Part shown: one piece after another, positions 39,501-53,800 of the stretch | Layout: every line of letters begins with the position of its first letter | How positions within the stretch are numbered: the first letter of the stretch is position 1 | NCBI GenBank assembly: GCA_033782935.1 | Contig: JAWQEG010000128.1 | Span: forward strand, 1,798,001-1,862,000 | DNA from: Petrolisthes cinctipes | Lineage: Eukaryota > Arthropoda > Malacostraca > Decapoda > Porcellanidae | Reading direction: 5' to 3' | DNA length: 64,000 nt | Notes under the pieces: generated by a model | Told to the model about the DNA's origin: nothing | Databases searched by the model: none | What the model saw: the letters and a program-made list of their open reading frames with translations, nothing else | Made by a program: the position numbers and the translations under genes

Positions 39501-41845
39501 TCTTCAGTACCCGTTTATATCTCAAATTCAGGCTCAAAACACCCGAAAATTCAATATTTTGGGGTCCCAGAAGCAATCTGTACATGCCTACTCAGTGTTA
39601 GAGTATTTTCAAAATACATGCCCAAAACATGCTGAAAATCGATCTTTTAGATGCCCAAAGTCAATATGTGCATGTATCTTCTGTACCCGTTTATATCTCA
39701 AATTCAGGCTCAAAACACCCGAAAATTCAATATTTTGGGGCCCCAGAAGCAATCTGTACATGCCTACACAGTGCTAGAATATTTTCAAAATATAGGCTAA
39801 AAACATGCTAAAAATCGACATTTTAGGTGCCAAAAAGTCGATATCTCAAATTCAGTCCCAAAACACCCGAAAATTCGATATTTAGGGGTCCCAGAAGGTA
39901 TCTGTACATGCCTACTCCTTGTTAGAGTATTTTCAAAATACAGGCCAAAAACATACTGAAAATCGATCTTTTAGGTGCCCAAAAGTCGATATGTGCATGC
40001 ATCTTCTGTACCCGTTTATATCTCAAATTCTGGCCCTAAACACCCGAAAATTCTATATTTTGGGGTCCCAGAAGCGATCTGTACATGCCTACTCCGTGTT
40101 AGAGTATTTTCAAAATTCAGGCCCAAAACAGGCTGAAAATCGATAGTTTTGGTGCCCAAAGTCAATATGTGCATGTATCTTCTGTACCCGTTTATATCTC
40201 AAATTCAGGCTCATAACACCCGAAAATTCAATATTTTGGGGTCCCAGAAGCAATCTGTACATGCCTACTCAGTGCTAGAGTATTTTCAAAATACAGGCCC
40301 AAAACATGCTAAAATTCGATCTTTTAGATGCCCAAAGTCAGTATGTGCATGTATCTTCTGTACCCGTTTATATCTCAAATTCAGGCTTAAAACACCCGAA
40401 AATTCAATATTTTGGGGTCCCAGAAGCAATCTGTACATGCCTACACAGTGCTAGAATATTTTCAAAATATAGGCTAAAAACATGCTAAAAATCGACATTT
40501 TAGGTGCCAAAAAGTCGATATCTCAAATTCAGTCCCAAAACACCCGAAAATTCGATATTTAGGGGCCCCAGAAGCGATCTGTACATGCCTACTCCGTGTT
40601 AGAGTATTTTCAAAATACATGCTCAAAACATACTGAAAATCGATCTTTTAGGTGCACAAAAGTCGATATGTGCATGCATCTTCAGTACCCGTTTATATCT
40701 CAAATTCAGGCTCAAAACACCCGAAAATTCAATATTTTGGGGTCCCAGAAGCAATCTGTACATGCCTACTCAGTGTTAGAGTATTTTCAAAATACAGGTC
40801 CAAAACATGCTGAAAATCGATATCTTTTAGGTGCCCAAAAGACGATATGTGCATGCATCTTCTGTACCCATTTATATCTCAAATTCTGGCCCTAAACACC
40901 CGAAAATTCGATATTTTGGGGTCCCAGAAGCGATCTGTACATGCCTACTCCGTGTTAGAGTATTTTCAAAATTCAGGCCCAAAACATGCTGAAAATCGAT
41001 ATTTTTGGTGCCCAAAGTTTTGTGCAAATGTGCATGTATCTTCTGTACCCGTTTATATCTCAAGTTCAGGCTCAAAACACCCGAAAATTCAATATTTTGG
41101 GGTCCCAGAAGCAATCTGCACAGTGCTAGAATATTTTCAAAATATAGGCTAAAAACATGCTAAAAATCGATCTTTTAGGTGCCAAAAAGTCGATATCTCA
41201 AATTCAGTCCCAAAACACCCGAAAATTCGATATTTAGGGGTCCCAGAAGCGATCTGTACATGCCTACTCCGTGTTAGAGTATTTTCAAAATTCAGGCCCA
41301 AAACATGCTGAAAATCGATATTTTAGATGCCCAAAGTCAATATGTGCATGTATCTTCTGTACCCGTTTATATCTCAAATTCAGGCTCAAAACACCCGAAA
41401 ATTCAATATTTTGGGGTCCCAGAATCAATATGTACATGCCTACACAGTGATAGAATATTTTCAAAATATAGGCTAAAAACATGCTAAAAATCGACATTTT
41501 AGGTGCCAAAAATCGATATCTCAAATTCAGTCCAAAAACATCCGAAAATTCGATATTTAGAGGTCCCAGAAGGTATCTGTACATGCCTACTCCGTGTTAG
41601 AGTATTTTCAAAATTCAGGCCCAAAACATGCTGAAAATCGATATTTTAGATGCCCAAAGTCAATATGTGCATGTATCTTCTGTACCCGTTTATATCTCAA
41701 ATTCAGGCTCAAAACACCCGAAAATTCAATATTTTGGGATCCCAGAAGCAATCTGTACATGCCTACACAGTGCTAGAATATTTTCAAAATATAGGCTAAA
41801 AACATGCTAAAAATCGACATTTTAGGTGCCAAAAAATCGATATCT
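36200..41845 (+). repeat. Segmental duplication, copy 2 (6,774-bp spacing)
   Basis: Second copy of the segment starting near 29.4 kb. It follows the first base for base apart from scattered substitutions until about 41845. There copy 1 has 'ctcaaactcag', 'gaaaatacgatat' and 'ggtctcagaagg', while this copy has the usual 'ctcaaattcag', 'gaaaattcgatat' and 'ggtcccagaagg'. Its last part (from 40570) is also the first unit of the 12-mer array. Confidence 0.86.
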
Positions 41846-42568
41846 CAAATTCAGTCCCAAAACACCCGAAAATTCGATATTTAGAGGTCCCAGAAGGTAT
41901 CTGTACATGCCTACTCCGTGTTAGAGTATTTTCAAAATACAGGCCAAAAACATACTGAAAATCGATCTTTTAGGTGCCCAAAAGTCGATATGTGCATGCA
42001 TCTTCTGTACCCGTTTATATCTCAAATTCTTGCCCTAAACACCCGAAAAATCGATATTTTGGGGTCCCAGAAGCGATCTGTACATGCCTACTCCGTGTTA
42101 GAGTATTTTCAAAATTCAGGCCCAAAACATGCTGAAAATCGATATTTTTGGTGCCCAAAGTCAATATGTGCATGTATCTTCTGTACCCGTTTATATCTCA
42201 AATTCAGGCTCAAAACACCCGAAAATTCAATATTTTGGGGTCCCAGAAGCAATCTGTACATGCCTACTCAGTGCTAGAGTATTTTCAAAATACAGGCCCA
42301 AAACATGCTAAAATTCGATCTTTTAGATGCCCAAAGTCAGTATGTGCATGTATCTTCTGTACCCGTTTATATCTCAAATTCAGGCTCAAAACACCCGAAA
42401 ATTCAATATTTTGGGGTCCCAGAAGCAATCTGTACATGCCTACACAGTGCTAGAATATTTTCAAAATATAGGCTAAAAACATACTAAAAATCGACATTTT
42501 AGGTGCCAAAAAGTCGATATCTCAAATTCAGTCCCAAAACACCCGAAAATTCGATATTTAGGGGTCCC
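40570..42568 (+). repeat. 12-mer HOR unit 1 (1,999 bp)
   Basis: First 12-monomer unit of the array, shared with the end of the 6,774-bp segment. It carries the diagnostic 'ttttgtgcaaa' at 41018 and ends in the A-B-B'-C block. It differs from later copies at 'agaatcaatatg' and 'gtgatagaat' near 41423-41453, which link it to the 34-36 kb region. Confidence 0.83.
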
Positions 42569-42745
42569 AGAAGCGATCTGTACATGCCTACTCCGTGTTA
42601 GAGTATTTTCAAAATACATGCTCAAAACATACTGAAAATCGATCTTTTAGGTGCACAAAAGTCGATATGTGCATGCATCTTCAGTACCCGTTTATATCTC
42701 AAATTCAGGCTCAAAACACCCGAAAATTCAATATTTTCGGGTCCC

Positions 42746-42924
42746 AGAAGCAATCTGTACATGCCTACTCAGTGTTAGAGTATTTTCAAAATACAGGTCC
42801 AAAACATGCTGAAAATCGATATCTTTTAGGTGCCCAAAAGTCGATATGTGCATGCATCTTCTGTACCCATTTATATCTCAAATTCTGGCCCTAAACACCC
42901 GAAAATTCGATATTTTGGGGTCCC
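42746..42924 (+). repeat. Variant long monomer of 179 bp
   Basis: An A-type monomer with two extra bases in 'aatcgatatcttttaggtg' and with 'tacccatttat' in place of 'tacccgtttat'. It is always the second monomer of the 12/13-mer units and of the related segment at about 34 kb. It is the monomer deleted from the last unit near 52.97 kb. Confidence 0.82.
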
Positions 42925-43105
42925 AGAAGCGATCTGTACATGCCTACTCCGTGTTAGAGTATTTTCAAAATTCAGGACCAAAACATGCTGAAAATCGATA
43001 TTTTTGGTGCCCAAAGTTTTGTGCAAATGTGCATGTATCTTCTGTACCCGTTTATATCTCAAGTTCAGGCTCAAAACACCCGAAAATTCAATATTTTGGG
43101 GTCCC
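42925..43105 (+). repeat. Variant long monomer of 181 bp with a 5-bp net insertion
   Basis: A B-type monomer in which the usual 'aaagtcaatatgtgc' is replaced by 'aaagttttgtgcaaatgtgc', a net gain of five bases. The insert could be a scrambled copy of the neighbouring 'gtgca'. It occurs eight times in the window, at 34244, 41018, 43017, 45016, 47154, 49153, 51291 and 53111, and so tracks the amplification of the 12/13-mer. Confidence 0.87.
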
Positions 43106-46100
43106 AGAAGCAATCTGCACAGTGCTAGAATATTTTCAAAATATAGGCTAAAAACATGCTAAAAATCGATCTTTTAGGTGCCAAAAAGTCGATATCTCAA
43201 ATTCAGTCCCAAAACACCCGAAAATTCGATATTTAGGGGTCCCAGAAGCGATCTGTACATGCCTACTCCGTGTTAGAGTATTTTCAAAATTCAGGCCCAA
43301 AACATGCTGAAAATCGATATTTTAGATGCCCAAAGTCAATATGTGCATGTATCTTCTGTACCCGTTTATATCTCAAATTCAGGCTCAAAACACCCGAAAA
43401 TTCAATATTTTGGGGTCCCAGAATCAATCTGTACATGCCTACACAGTGCTAGAATATTTTCAAAATATAGGCTAAAAACATGCTAAAAATCGACATTTTA
43501 GGTGCCAAAAATCGATATCTCAAATTCAGTCCCAAAACACCCGAAAATTCGATATTTAGAGGTCCCAGAAGGTATCTGTACATGCCTACTCCGTGTTAGA
43601 GTATTTTCAAAATTAAGGCCCAAAACATGCTGAAAATCGATATTTTAGATGCCCAAAGTCAATATGTGCATGTATCTTCTGTACCCGTTTATATCTCAAA
43701 TTCATGCTCAAAACACCCGAAAATTCAATATTTTGGGATCCCAGAAGCAATCTGTACATGCCTACACAGTGCTAGAATATTTTCAAAATATAGGCTAAAA
43801 ACATGCTAAAAATCGACATTTTAGGTGCCAAAAAATCGATATCTCAAATTCAGTCCCAAAACACCCGAAAATTCGATATTTAGAGGTCCCAGAAGGTATC
43901 TGTACATGCCTACTCCGTGTTAGAGTATTTTCAAAATACAGGCCAAAAACATACTGAAAATCGATCTTTTAGGTGCCCAAAAGTCGATATGTGCATGCAT
44001 CTTCTGTACCCGTTTATATCTCAAATTCTTGCCCTAAACACCCGAAAAATCGATATTTTGGGGTCCCAGAAGCGATCTGTACATGCCTACTCCGTGTTAG
44101 AGTATTTTCAAAATTCAGGCCCAAAACATGCTGAAAATCGATATTTTTGGTGCCCAAAGTCAATATGTGCATGTATCTTCTGTACCCGTTTATATCTCAA
44201 ATTCAGGCTCAAAACACCCGAAAATTCAATATTTTGGGGTCCCAGAAGCAATCTGAACATGCCTACTCAGTGCTAGAGTATTTTCAAAATACAGGCCCAA
44301 AACATGCTAAAATTCGATCTTTTAGATGCCCAAAGTCAGTATGTGCATGTATCTTCTGTACCCGTTTATATCTCAAATTCAGGCTCAAAACACCCTAAAA
44401 TTCAATATTTTGGGGTCCCAGAAGCAATCTGTACATGCCTACACAGTGCTAGAATATTTTCAAAATATAGGCTAAAAACATACTAAAAATCGACATTTTA
44501 GGTGCCAAAAAGTCGATATCTCAAATTCAGTCCCAAAACACCCGAAAATTCGATATTTAGGGGTCCCAGAAGCGATCTGTACATGCCTACTCCGTGTTAG
44601 AGTATTTTCAAAATACATGCTCAAAACATACTGAAAATCGATCTTTTAGGTGCACAAAAGTCGATATGTGCATGCATCTTCAGTACCCGTTTATATCTCA
44701 AATTCAGGCTCAAAACACCCGAAAATTCAATATTTTCGGGTCCCAGAAGCAATCTGTACATGCCTACTCAGTGTTAGAGTATTTTCAAAATACAGGTCCA
44801 AAACATGCTGAAAATCGATATCTTTTAGGTGCCCAAAAGTCGATATGTGCATGCATCTTCTGTACCCATTTATATCTCAAATTCTGGCCCTAAACACCCG
44901 AAAATTCGATATTTTGGGGTCCCAGAAGCGATCTGTACATACCTACTCTGTGTTAAAGTATTTTCAAAATTCAGGCCCAAAACATGCTGAAAATCGATAT
45001 TTTTGGTGCCCAAAGTTTTGTGCAAATGTGCATGTATCTTCTGTACCCGTTTATATCTCAAGTTCAGGCTCAAAACACCCGAAAATTCAATATTTTGGGG
45101 TCCCAGAAGCAATCTGCACAGTGCTAGAATATTTTCAAAATATAGGCTAAAAACATGCTAAAAATCGATCTTTTAGGTGCCAAAAAGTCGATATCTCAAA
45201 TTCAGTCCCAAAACACCCGAAAATTCGATATTTAGGGGTCCCAGAAGCGATCTGTACATGCCTACTCCGTGTTAGAGTATTTTCAAAATTCAGGCCCAAA
45301 ACATGCTGAAAATCGATATTTTAGATGCCCAAAGTCAATATGTGCATGTATCTTCTGTACCCGTTTATATCTCAAATTCAGGCTCAAAACACCCGAAAAT
45401 TCAATATTTTGGGGTCCCAGAATCAATCTGTACATGCCTACACAGTGCTAGAATATTTTCAAAATATAGGCTAAAAACATGCTAAAAATCGACATTTTAG
45501 GTGCCAAAAATCGATATCTCAAATTCAGTCCCAAAACACCCGAAAATTCGATATTTAGAGGTCCCAGAAGGTATCTGTACATGCCTACTCCGTGTTAGAG
45601 TATTTTCAAAATTCAGGCCCAAAACATGCTGAAAATCGATATTTTAGATGCCCAAAGTCAATATGTGCATGTATCTTCTGTACCCGTTTATATCTCAAAT
45701 TCAGGCTCAAAACACCCGAAAATTCAATATTTTGGGATCCCAGAAGCAATCTGTACATGCCTACACAGTGCTAGAATATTTTCAAAATATAGGCTAAAAA
45801 CTTGCTAAAAATCGATATTTTAGGTGCCAAAAAATCGATATCTCAAATTCAGTCCCAAAACACCCGAAAATTCGATATTTAGAGGTCCCAGAAGGTATCT
45901 GTACATGCCTACTCCGTGTTAGAGTATTTTCAAAATACAGGCCAAAAACATACTGAAAATCGATCTTTTAGGTGCCCAAAAGTCGATATGTGCATGCATC
46001 TTCTGTACCCGTTTATATCTCAAATTCTGGCCCTAAACACCCGAAAATTCGATATTTTGGGGTCCCAGAAGCGATCTGTACATGCCTACTCCGTGTTAGA

Positions 46101-46705
46101 GTATTTTCAAAATTCAGGCCCAAAACATGCTGAAAATCGATATTTTTGGTGCCCAAAGTCAATATGTGCATGTATCTTCTGTACCCGTTTATATCTCAAA
46201 TTCAGGCTCAAAACTCCCGAAAATTCAATATTTTGGGGTCCCAGAAGCAATCTGTACAGTGCTAGAATATTTTAAAAATATAGGCTAAAAACATGCTAAA
46301 AATCGATCTTTTAGGTGCCAAAAAGTCAATATCTCAAATTCAGTCCCAAAACACCCGAAAATTCGATATTTAGGTGTCCCAGAAGCGATCTGTACATGCC
46401 TACTCCGTGTTAGAGTATTTTCAAAATACATGCTCAAAACATACTGAAAATCGATCTTTTAGGTGCACAAAAGTCGATATGTGCATGCATCTTCAGTACC
46501 CGTTTATATCTCAAATTCAGGTTCAAAACACCCGAAAATTCAATATTTTGGGGTCCCAGAAGCAATCTGTACATGCCTACACAGTGCTAGAATATTTTCA
46601 AAATATAGGCTAAAAACATACTAAAAATCGACATTTTAGGTGCCAAATAGTCGATATCTCAAATTCAGTCCCAAAACACCCGAAAATTCGATATTTAGGG
46701 GTCCC

Positions 46706-49700
46706 AGAAGCGATCTGTACATGCCTACTCCGTGTTAGAGTATTTTCAAAATACATGCTCAAAACATACTGAAAATCGATCTTTTAGGTGCACAAAAGTC
46801 GATATGTGCATGCATCTTCAGTACCCGTTTATATCTCAAATTCAGGCTCAAAACACCCGAAAATTCAATATTTTCGGGTCCCAGAAGCAATCTGTACATG
46901 CCTACTCAGTGTTAGAGTATTTTCAAAATACAGGTCCAAAACATGCTGAAAATCGATATCTTTTAGGTGCCCAAAAGTCGATATGTGCATGCATCTTCTG
47001 TACCCATTTATATCTCAAATTCTGGCCCTAAACACCCGAAAATTCGATATTTTGGGGTCCCAGAAGCGATCTGTACATGCCTACTCCGTGTTAGAGTATT
47101 TTCAAAATTCAAGCCCAAAACATGCTGAAAATCGATATTTTTGGTGCCCAAAGTTTTGTGCAAATGTGCATGTATCTTCTGTACCCGTTTATATCTCAAG
47201 TTCAGGCTCAAAACACCCGAAAATTCAATATTTTGGGGTCCCAGAAGCAATCTGCACAGTGCTAGAATATTTTCAAAATATAGGCTAAAAACATGCTAAA
47301 AATCGATCTTTTAGGTGCCAAAAAGTCGATATCTCAAATTCAGTCCCAAAACACCCGAAAATTCGATATTTAGGGGTCCCAGGAGCGATCTGTACATGCC
47401 TACTCCGTGTTAGAGTATTTTCAAAATTCAGGCCCAAAACATGCTGAAAATCGATATTTTAGATGCCCAAAGTCAATATGTGCATGTATCTTCTGTACCC
47501 GTTTATATCTCAAATTCAGGCTCAAAACACCCGAAAATTCAATATTTTGGGGTCCCAGAATCAATCTGTACATGCCTACACAGTGCTAGAATATTTTCAA
47601 AATATAGGCTAAAAACATGCTAAAAATCGACATTTTAGGTGCCAAAAATCGATATCTCAAATTCAGTCCCAAAACACCCGAAAATTCGATATTTAGAGGT
47701 CCCAGAAGGTATCTGTACATGCCTACTCCGTGTTAGAGTATTTTCAAAATTCAGGCCCAAAACATGCTGAAAATCGATATTTTAGATGCCCAAAGTCAAT
47801 ATGTGCATGTATCTTCTGTACCCGTTTATATCTCAAATTCAGGCTCAAAACACCCGAAAATTCAATATTTTGGGATCCCAGAAGCAATCTGTACATGCCT
47901 ACACAGTGCTAGAATATTTTCAAAATATAGGCTAAAAACATGCTAAAAATCGACATTTTAGGTGCCAAAAAATCGATATCTCAAATTCAGTCCCAAAACA
48001 CCCGAAAATTCGATATTTAGGGGTCCCAGAAGGTATCTGTACATGCCTACTCCGTGTTAGAGTATTTTCAAAATACAGGCCAAAAACATACTGAAAATCG
48101 ATCTTTTAGGTACCCAAAAGTCGATATGTGCATGCATCTTCTGTACCCGTTTATATCTCAAATTCTTGCCCTAAACACCCGAAAAATCGATATTTTGGGG
48201 TCCCAGAAGCGATCTGTACATGCCTACTCCGTGTTAGAGTATTTTCAAAATTCAGGCCCAAAACATGCTGAAAATCGATATTTTTGGTGCCCAAAGTCAA
48301 TATGTGCATGTATCTTCTGTACCCGTTTATATCTCAAATTCAGGCTCAAAACACCCGAAAATTCAATATTTTGGGGTCCCAGAAGCAATCTGTACATGCC
48401 TACTCAGTGCTAGAGTATTTTCAAAATACAGGCCCAAAACATGCTAAAATTCGATCTTTTAGATGCCCAAAGTCAGTATGTGCATGTATCTTCTGTACCC
48501 GTTTATATCTCAAATTCAGGCTCAAAACACCCTAAAATTCAATATTTTGGGGTCCCAGAAGCAATCTGTACATGCCTACACAGTGCTAGAATATTTTCAA
48601 AATATAGGCTAAAAACATACTAAAAATCGATATTTTAGGTGCCAAAAAGTCGATATCTCAAATTCAGTCCCAAAACACCCGAAAATTCGATATTTAGGGG
48701 TCCCAGAAGCGATCTGTACATGCCTACACCGTGTTAGAGTATTTTCAAAATACATGCTCAAAACATACTGAAAATCGATCTTTTAGGTGCACAAAAGTCG
48801 ATATGTGCATGCATCTTCAGTACCCGTTTATATCTCAAATTCAGGCTCAAAACACCCGAAAATTCAATATTTTCGGGTCCCAGAAGCAATCTGTACATGC
48901 CTACTCAGTGTTAGAGTATTTTCAAAATACAGGTCCAAAACATGCTGAAAATCGATATCTTTTAGGTGCCCAAAAGTCGATATGTGCATGCATCTTCTGT
49001 ACCCATTTATATCTCAAATTCTGGCCCTAAACACCCGAAAATTCGATATTTTGGGGTCCCAGAAGCGATCTGTACATGCCTACTCCGTGTTAAAGTATTT
49101 TCAAAATTCAGGCCCAAAACATGCTGAAAATCGATATTTTTGGTGCCCAAAGTTTTGTGCAAATGTGCATTTATCTTCTGTACCCGTTTATATCTCAAGT
49201 TCAGGCTCAAAACACCCGAAAATTCAATATTTTGGGGTCCCAGAAGCAATCTGCACAGTGCTAGAATATTTTCAAAATATAGGCTAAAAACATGCTAAAA
49301 ATCGATCTTTTAGGTGCCAAAAAGTCGATATCTCAAATTCAGTCCCAAAACACCCGAAAATTCGATATTTAGGGGTCCCAGAAGCGATCTGTACATGCCT
49401 ACTCCGTGTTAGAGTATTTTCAAAATTCAGGCCCAAAACATGCTAAAAATCGATATTTTAGATGCCCAAAGTCAATATGTGCATGTATCTTCTGTACCCG
49501 TTTATATCTCAAATTCAGGCTCAAAACACCCGAAAATTCAATATTTTGAGGTCCCAGAATCAATCTGTACATGCCTACACAGTGCTAGAATATTTTCAAA
49601 ATATAGGCTAAAAACATGCTAAAAATCGACATTTTAGGTGCCAAAAATCGATATCTCAAATTCAGTCCCAAAACACCCGAAAATTCGATATTTAGAGGTC

Positions 49701-50842
49701 CCAGAAGGTATCTGTACATGCCTACTCCGTGTTAGAGTATTTTCAAAATTCAGGCCCAAAACATGCTGAAAATCGATATTTTAGATGCCCAAAGTCAATA
49801 TGTGCATGTATCTTCTGTACCCGTTTATATCTCAAATTCAGGCTCAAAACACCCGAAAATTCAATATTTTGGGATCCCAGAAGCAATCTGTACATGCCTA
49901 CACAGTGCTAGAATATTTTCAAAATATAGGCTAAAAACATGCTAAAAATCGATATTTTAGGTGCCAAAAAATCGATATCTCAAATTCAGTCCCAAAACAC
50001 CCGAAAATTCGATATTTAGAGGTCCCAGAAGGTATCTGTACATGCCTAATCCGTGTTAGAGTATTTTCAAAATACAGGCCAAAAACATACTGAAAATCGA
50101 TCTTTTAGGTGCCCAAAAGTCGATATGTGCATGCATCTTCTGTACCCGTTTATATCTCAAATTCTGGCCCTAAACACCCGAAAATTCGATATTTTGGGGT
50201 CCCAGAAGCGATCTGTACATGCCTACTCCGTGTTAGAGTATTTTCAAAATTCAGGCCCAAAACATGCTGAAAATCGATATTTTTGGTGCCCAAAGTCAAT
50301 ATGTGCATGTATCTTCTGTACCCGTTTATATCTCAAATTCAGGCTCAAAACTCCCGAAAATTCAATATTTTGGGGTCCCAGAAGCAATCTGTACAGTGCT
50401 AGAATATTTTCAAAATATAGGCTAAAAACATGCTAAAAATCGATCTTTTAGGTGCCAAAAAGTCAATATCTCAAATTCAGTCCCAAAACACCCGAAAATT
50501 CGATATTTAGGTGTCCCAGAAGCGATCTGTACATGCCTACTCCGTGTTAGAGTATTTTCAAAATACATGCTCAAAACATACTGAAAATCGATCTTTTAGG
50601 TGCACAAAAGTCGATATGTGCATGCATCTTCAGTACCCGTTTATATCTCAAATTCAGGTTCAAAACACCCGAAAATTCAATATTTTGGGGTCCCAGAAGC
50701 AATCTGTACATGCCTACACAGTGCTAGAATATTTTCAAAATATAGGCTAAAAACATACTAAAAATCGACATTTTAGGTGCCAAAAAGTCGATATCTCAAA
50801 TTCAGTCCCAAAACACCCGAAAATTCGATATTTAGGGGTCCC
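46706..50842 (+). repeat. 4,137-bp superunit, copy 2 (12-mer + 13-mer)
   Basis: The phase points at 46706, 48705 and 50843 give 1,999 and 2,138 bp, exactly as in copy 1. The 'ttttgtgcaaa' marker lies at 47154 and 49153. Differences from copy 1 are few, for example 'cccaggagcg' near 47381, 'ttggggtcccagaaggta' near 48020 in place of 'agaggtccc', and 'ctacaccgtg' near 48725. Confidence 0.9.
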
Positions 50843-53800
50843 AGAAGCGATCTGTACATGCCTACTCCGTGTTAGAGTATTTTCAAAATACATGCTCAAA
50901 ACATACTGAAAATCGATCTTTTAGGTGCACAAAAGTCGATATGTGCATGCATCTTCAGTACCCGTTTATATCTCAAATTCAGGCTCAAAACACCCGAAAA
51001 TTCAATATTTTCGGGTCCCAGAAGCAATCTGTACATGCCTACTCAGTGTTAGAGTATTTTCAAAATACAGGTCCAAAACATGCTGAAAATCGATATCTTT
51101 TAGGTGCCCAAAAGTCGATATGTGCATGCATCTTCTGTACCCATTTATATCTCAAATTCTGGCCCTAAACACAAGAAAATTCGATATTTTGGGGTCCCAG
51201 AAGCGATCTGTACATGCCTACTCCGTGTTAGAGTATTTTCAAAATTCAGGCCCAAAACATGCTGAAAATCGATATTTTTGGTGCCCAAAGTTTTGTGCAA
51301 ATGTGCATGTATCTTCTGTACCCGTTTATATCTCAAATTCAGGCTCAAAACACCCGAAAATTCAATATTTTGGGGTCCCAGAAGCAATCTGCACAGTGCT
51401 AGAATATTTTCAAAATATAGGCTAAAAACATGCTAAAAATCGATCATTTAGGTGCCAAAAAGTCGATATCTCAAATTCAGTCCCAAAAAACCCGAAAATT
51501 CGATATTTAGGGGTCCCAGAAGCGATCTGTACATGCCTACTCCGTGTTAGAGTATTTTCAAAATTCAGGCCCAAAACATGCTGAAAATCGATATTTTAGA
51601 TGCCCAAAGTCAATATGTGCATGTATCTTCTGTACCCGTTTATATCTCAAATTCAGGCTCAAAACACCCGAAAATTCAATATTTTGGGGTCCCAGAATCA
51701 ATCTGTACATGCCTACACAATGCTAGAATATTTTCAAAATATAGGCTAAAAACATGCTAAAAATCGACATTTTAGGTGCCAAAAATCGATATCTCAAATT
51801 CAGTCCCAAAACACCCGAAAATTCGATATTTAGAGGTCCCAGAAGGTATCTGTGCATGCCTACTCCGTGTTAGAGTATTTTCAAAATTCAGGCCCAAAAC
51901 ATGCTGAAAATCGATATTTTAGATGCCCAAATTCAATATGTGCATGTATCTTCTGTACCCGTTTATATCTCAAATTCAGGCTCAAAACACCCGAAAATTC
52001 AATATTTTGGGATCCCAGAAGCAATCTGTACATGCCTACACAGTGCTAGAATATTTTCAAAATATAGGCTAAAAACATGCTAAAAATCGACATTTTAGGT
52101 GCCAAAAAATCGATATCTCAAATTCAGTCCCAAAACACCCGAAAATTCGATATTTAGAGGTCCCAGAAGGTATCTGTACATGCCTACTCCGTGTTAGAGT
52201 ATTTTCAAAATACAGGCCAAAAACATACTGAAAATCGATCTTTTAGGTGCCCAAAAGTCGATATGTGCATGCATCTTCTGTACCCGTTTATATCTCAAAT
52301 TCTTGCCCTAAACACCCGAAAAATCGATATTTTGGGGTCCCAGAAGCGATCTGTACATGCCTACTCCGTGTTAGAGTATTTTCAAAATTCAGGCCCAAAA
52401 CATGCTGAAAATCGATATTTTTGGTGCCCAAAGTCAATATGTGCATGTATCTTCTGTACCCGTTTATATCTCAAATTCAGGCTCAAAACACCCGAAAATT
52501 CAATATTTTGGGGTCCCAGAAGCAATCTGTACATGCCTACTCAGTGCTAGAGTATTTTCAAAATACAGGCCCAAAACATGCTAAAATTCGATCTTTTAGA
52601 TGCCCAAAGTCAGTATGTGCATGTATCTTCTGTACCCGTTTATATCTCAAATTCAGGCTCAAAACACCCTAAAATTCAATATTTTGGGGTCCCAGAAGCA
52701 ATCTGTACATGCCTACACAGTGCTAGAATATTTTCAAAATATAGGCTAAAAACATACTAAAAATCGACATTTTAGGTGCCAAAAAGTCGATATCTCAAAT
52801 TCAGTCCCAAAACACCCGAAAATTCGATATTTAGGGGTCCCAGAAGCGATCTGTACATGCCTACTCCGTGTTAGAGTATTTTCAAAATACATGCTCAAAA
52901 CATACTGAAAATCGATCTTTTAGGTGCACAAAAGTCGATATGTGCATGCATCTTCAGTACCCGTTTATATCTCAAATTCAGGCCCTAAACACCCGAAAAT
53001 TCGATATTTTGGGGTCCCAGAAGCGATCTGTACATGCCTACTCCGTGTTAAAGTATTTTCAAAATTCAGGCCCAAAACATGCTGAAAATCGATATTTTTG
53101 GTGCCCAAAGTTTTGTGCAAATGTGCATGTATCTTCTGTACCCGTTTATATCTCAAGTTCAGGCTCAAAACACCCGAAAATTCAATATTTTGGGGTCCCA
53201 GAAGCAATCTGCACAGTGCTAGAATATTTTCAAAATATAGGCTAAAAACATGCTAAAAATCGATCTTTTAGGTGCCAAAAAGTCGATAACTCAAATTCAT
53301 TCCCAAAACACCCGAAAATTCGATATTTAGGGGTCCCAGAAGCGATCTGTACATGCCTACTCCGTGTTAGAGTATTTTCAAATTTCAGGCCCAAAACATG
53401 CTGAAAAACGATATTTTAGATGCCCAAAGTCAATATGTGCATGTATCTTCTGTACCCGTTTATATCTCAAATTCAGGCTCAAAACACCCGAAAATTCAAT
53501 ATTTTGGGGTCCCAGAATCAATCTGTACATGCCTACACAGTGCTAGAATATTTTCAAAATATAGGCTAAAAACATGCTAAAAATCGACATTTTAGGTGCC
53601 AAAAATCGATATCTCAAATTCAGTCCCAAAACACCCGAAAATTCGATATTTAGAGGTCCCAGAAGGTATCTGTACATGCCTACTCCGTGTTAGAGTATTT
53701 TCAAAATTCAGGCCCAAAACATGCTGAAAATCGATATTTTAGATGCCCAAAGTCAATATGTGCATGTATCTTCTGTACCCGTTTATATCTCAAATTCAGG

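Larger units (their letters stand above)
42569..46705 (+). repeat. 4,137-bp superunit, copy 1 (12-mer + 13-mer)
   Basis: The 12-mer (42569-44567) was measured monomer by monomer: 177, 179, 181, 138, 176, 147, 176, 148, 177, 176, 176 and 148 bp, total 1,999. The 13-mer (44568-46705, 2,138 bp) is the same up to its ninth monomer, then replaces the last B'-C with Cs-A'-C (177, 176, 138, 177, 148). The pair repeats as a block of 25 monomers. Private markers are 'atattttcggg' in A', 'gatatcttttagg' in the 179-bp monomer and 'ttttgtgcaaa' in the 181-bp monomer (43017, 45016). Confidence 0.9.
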
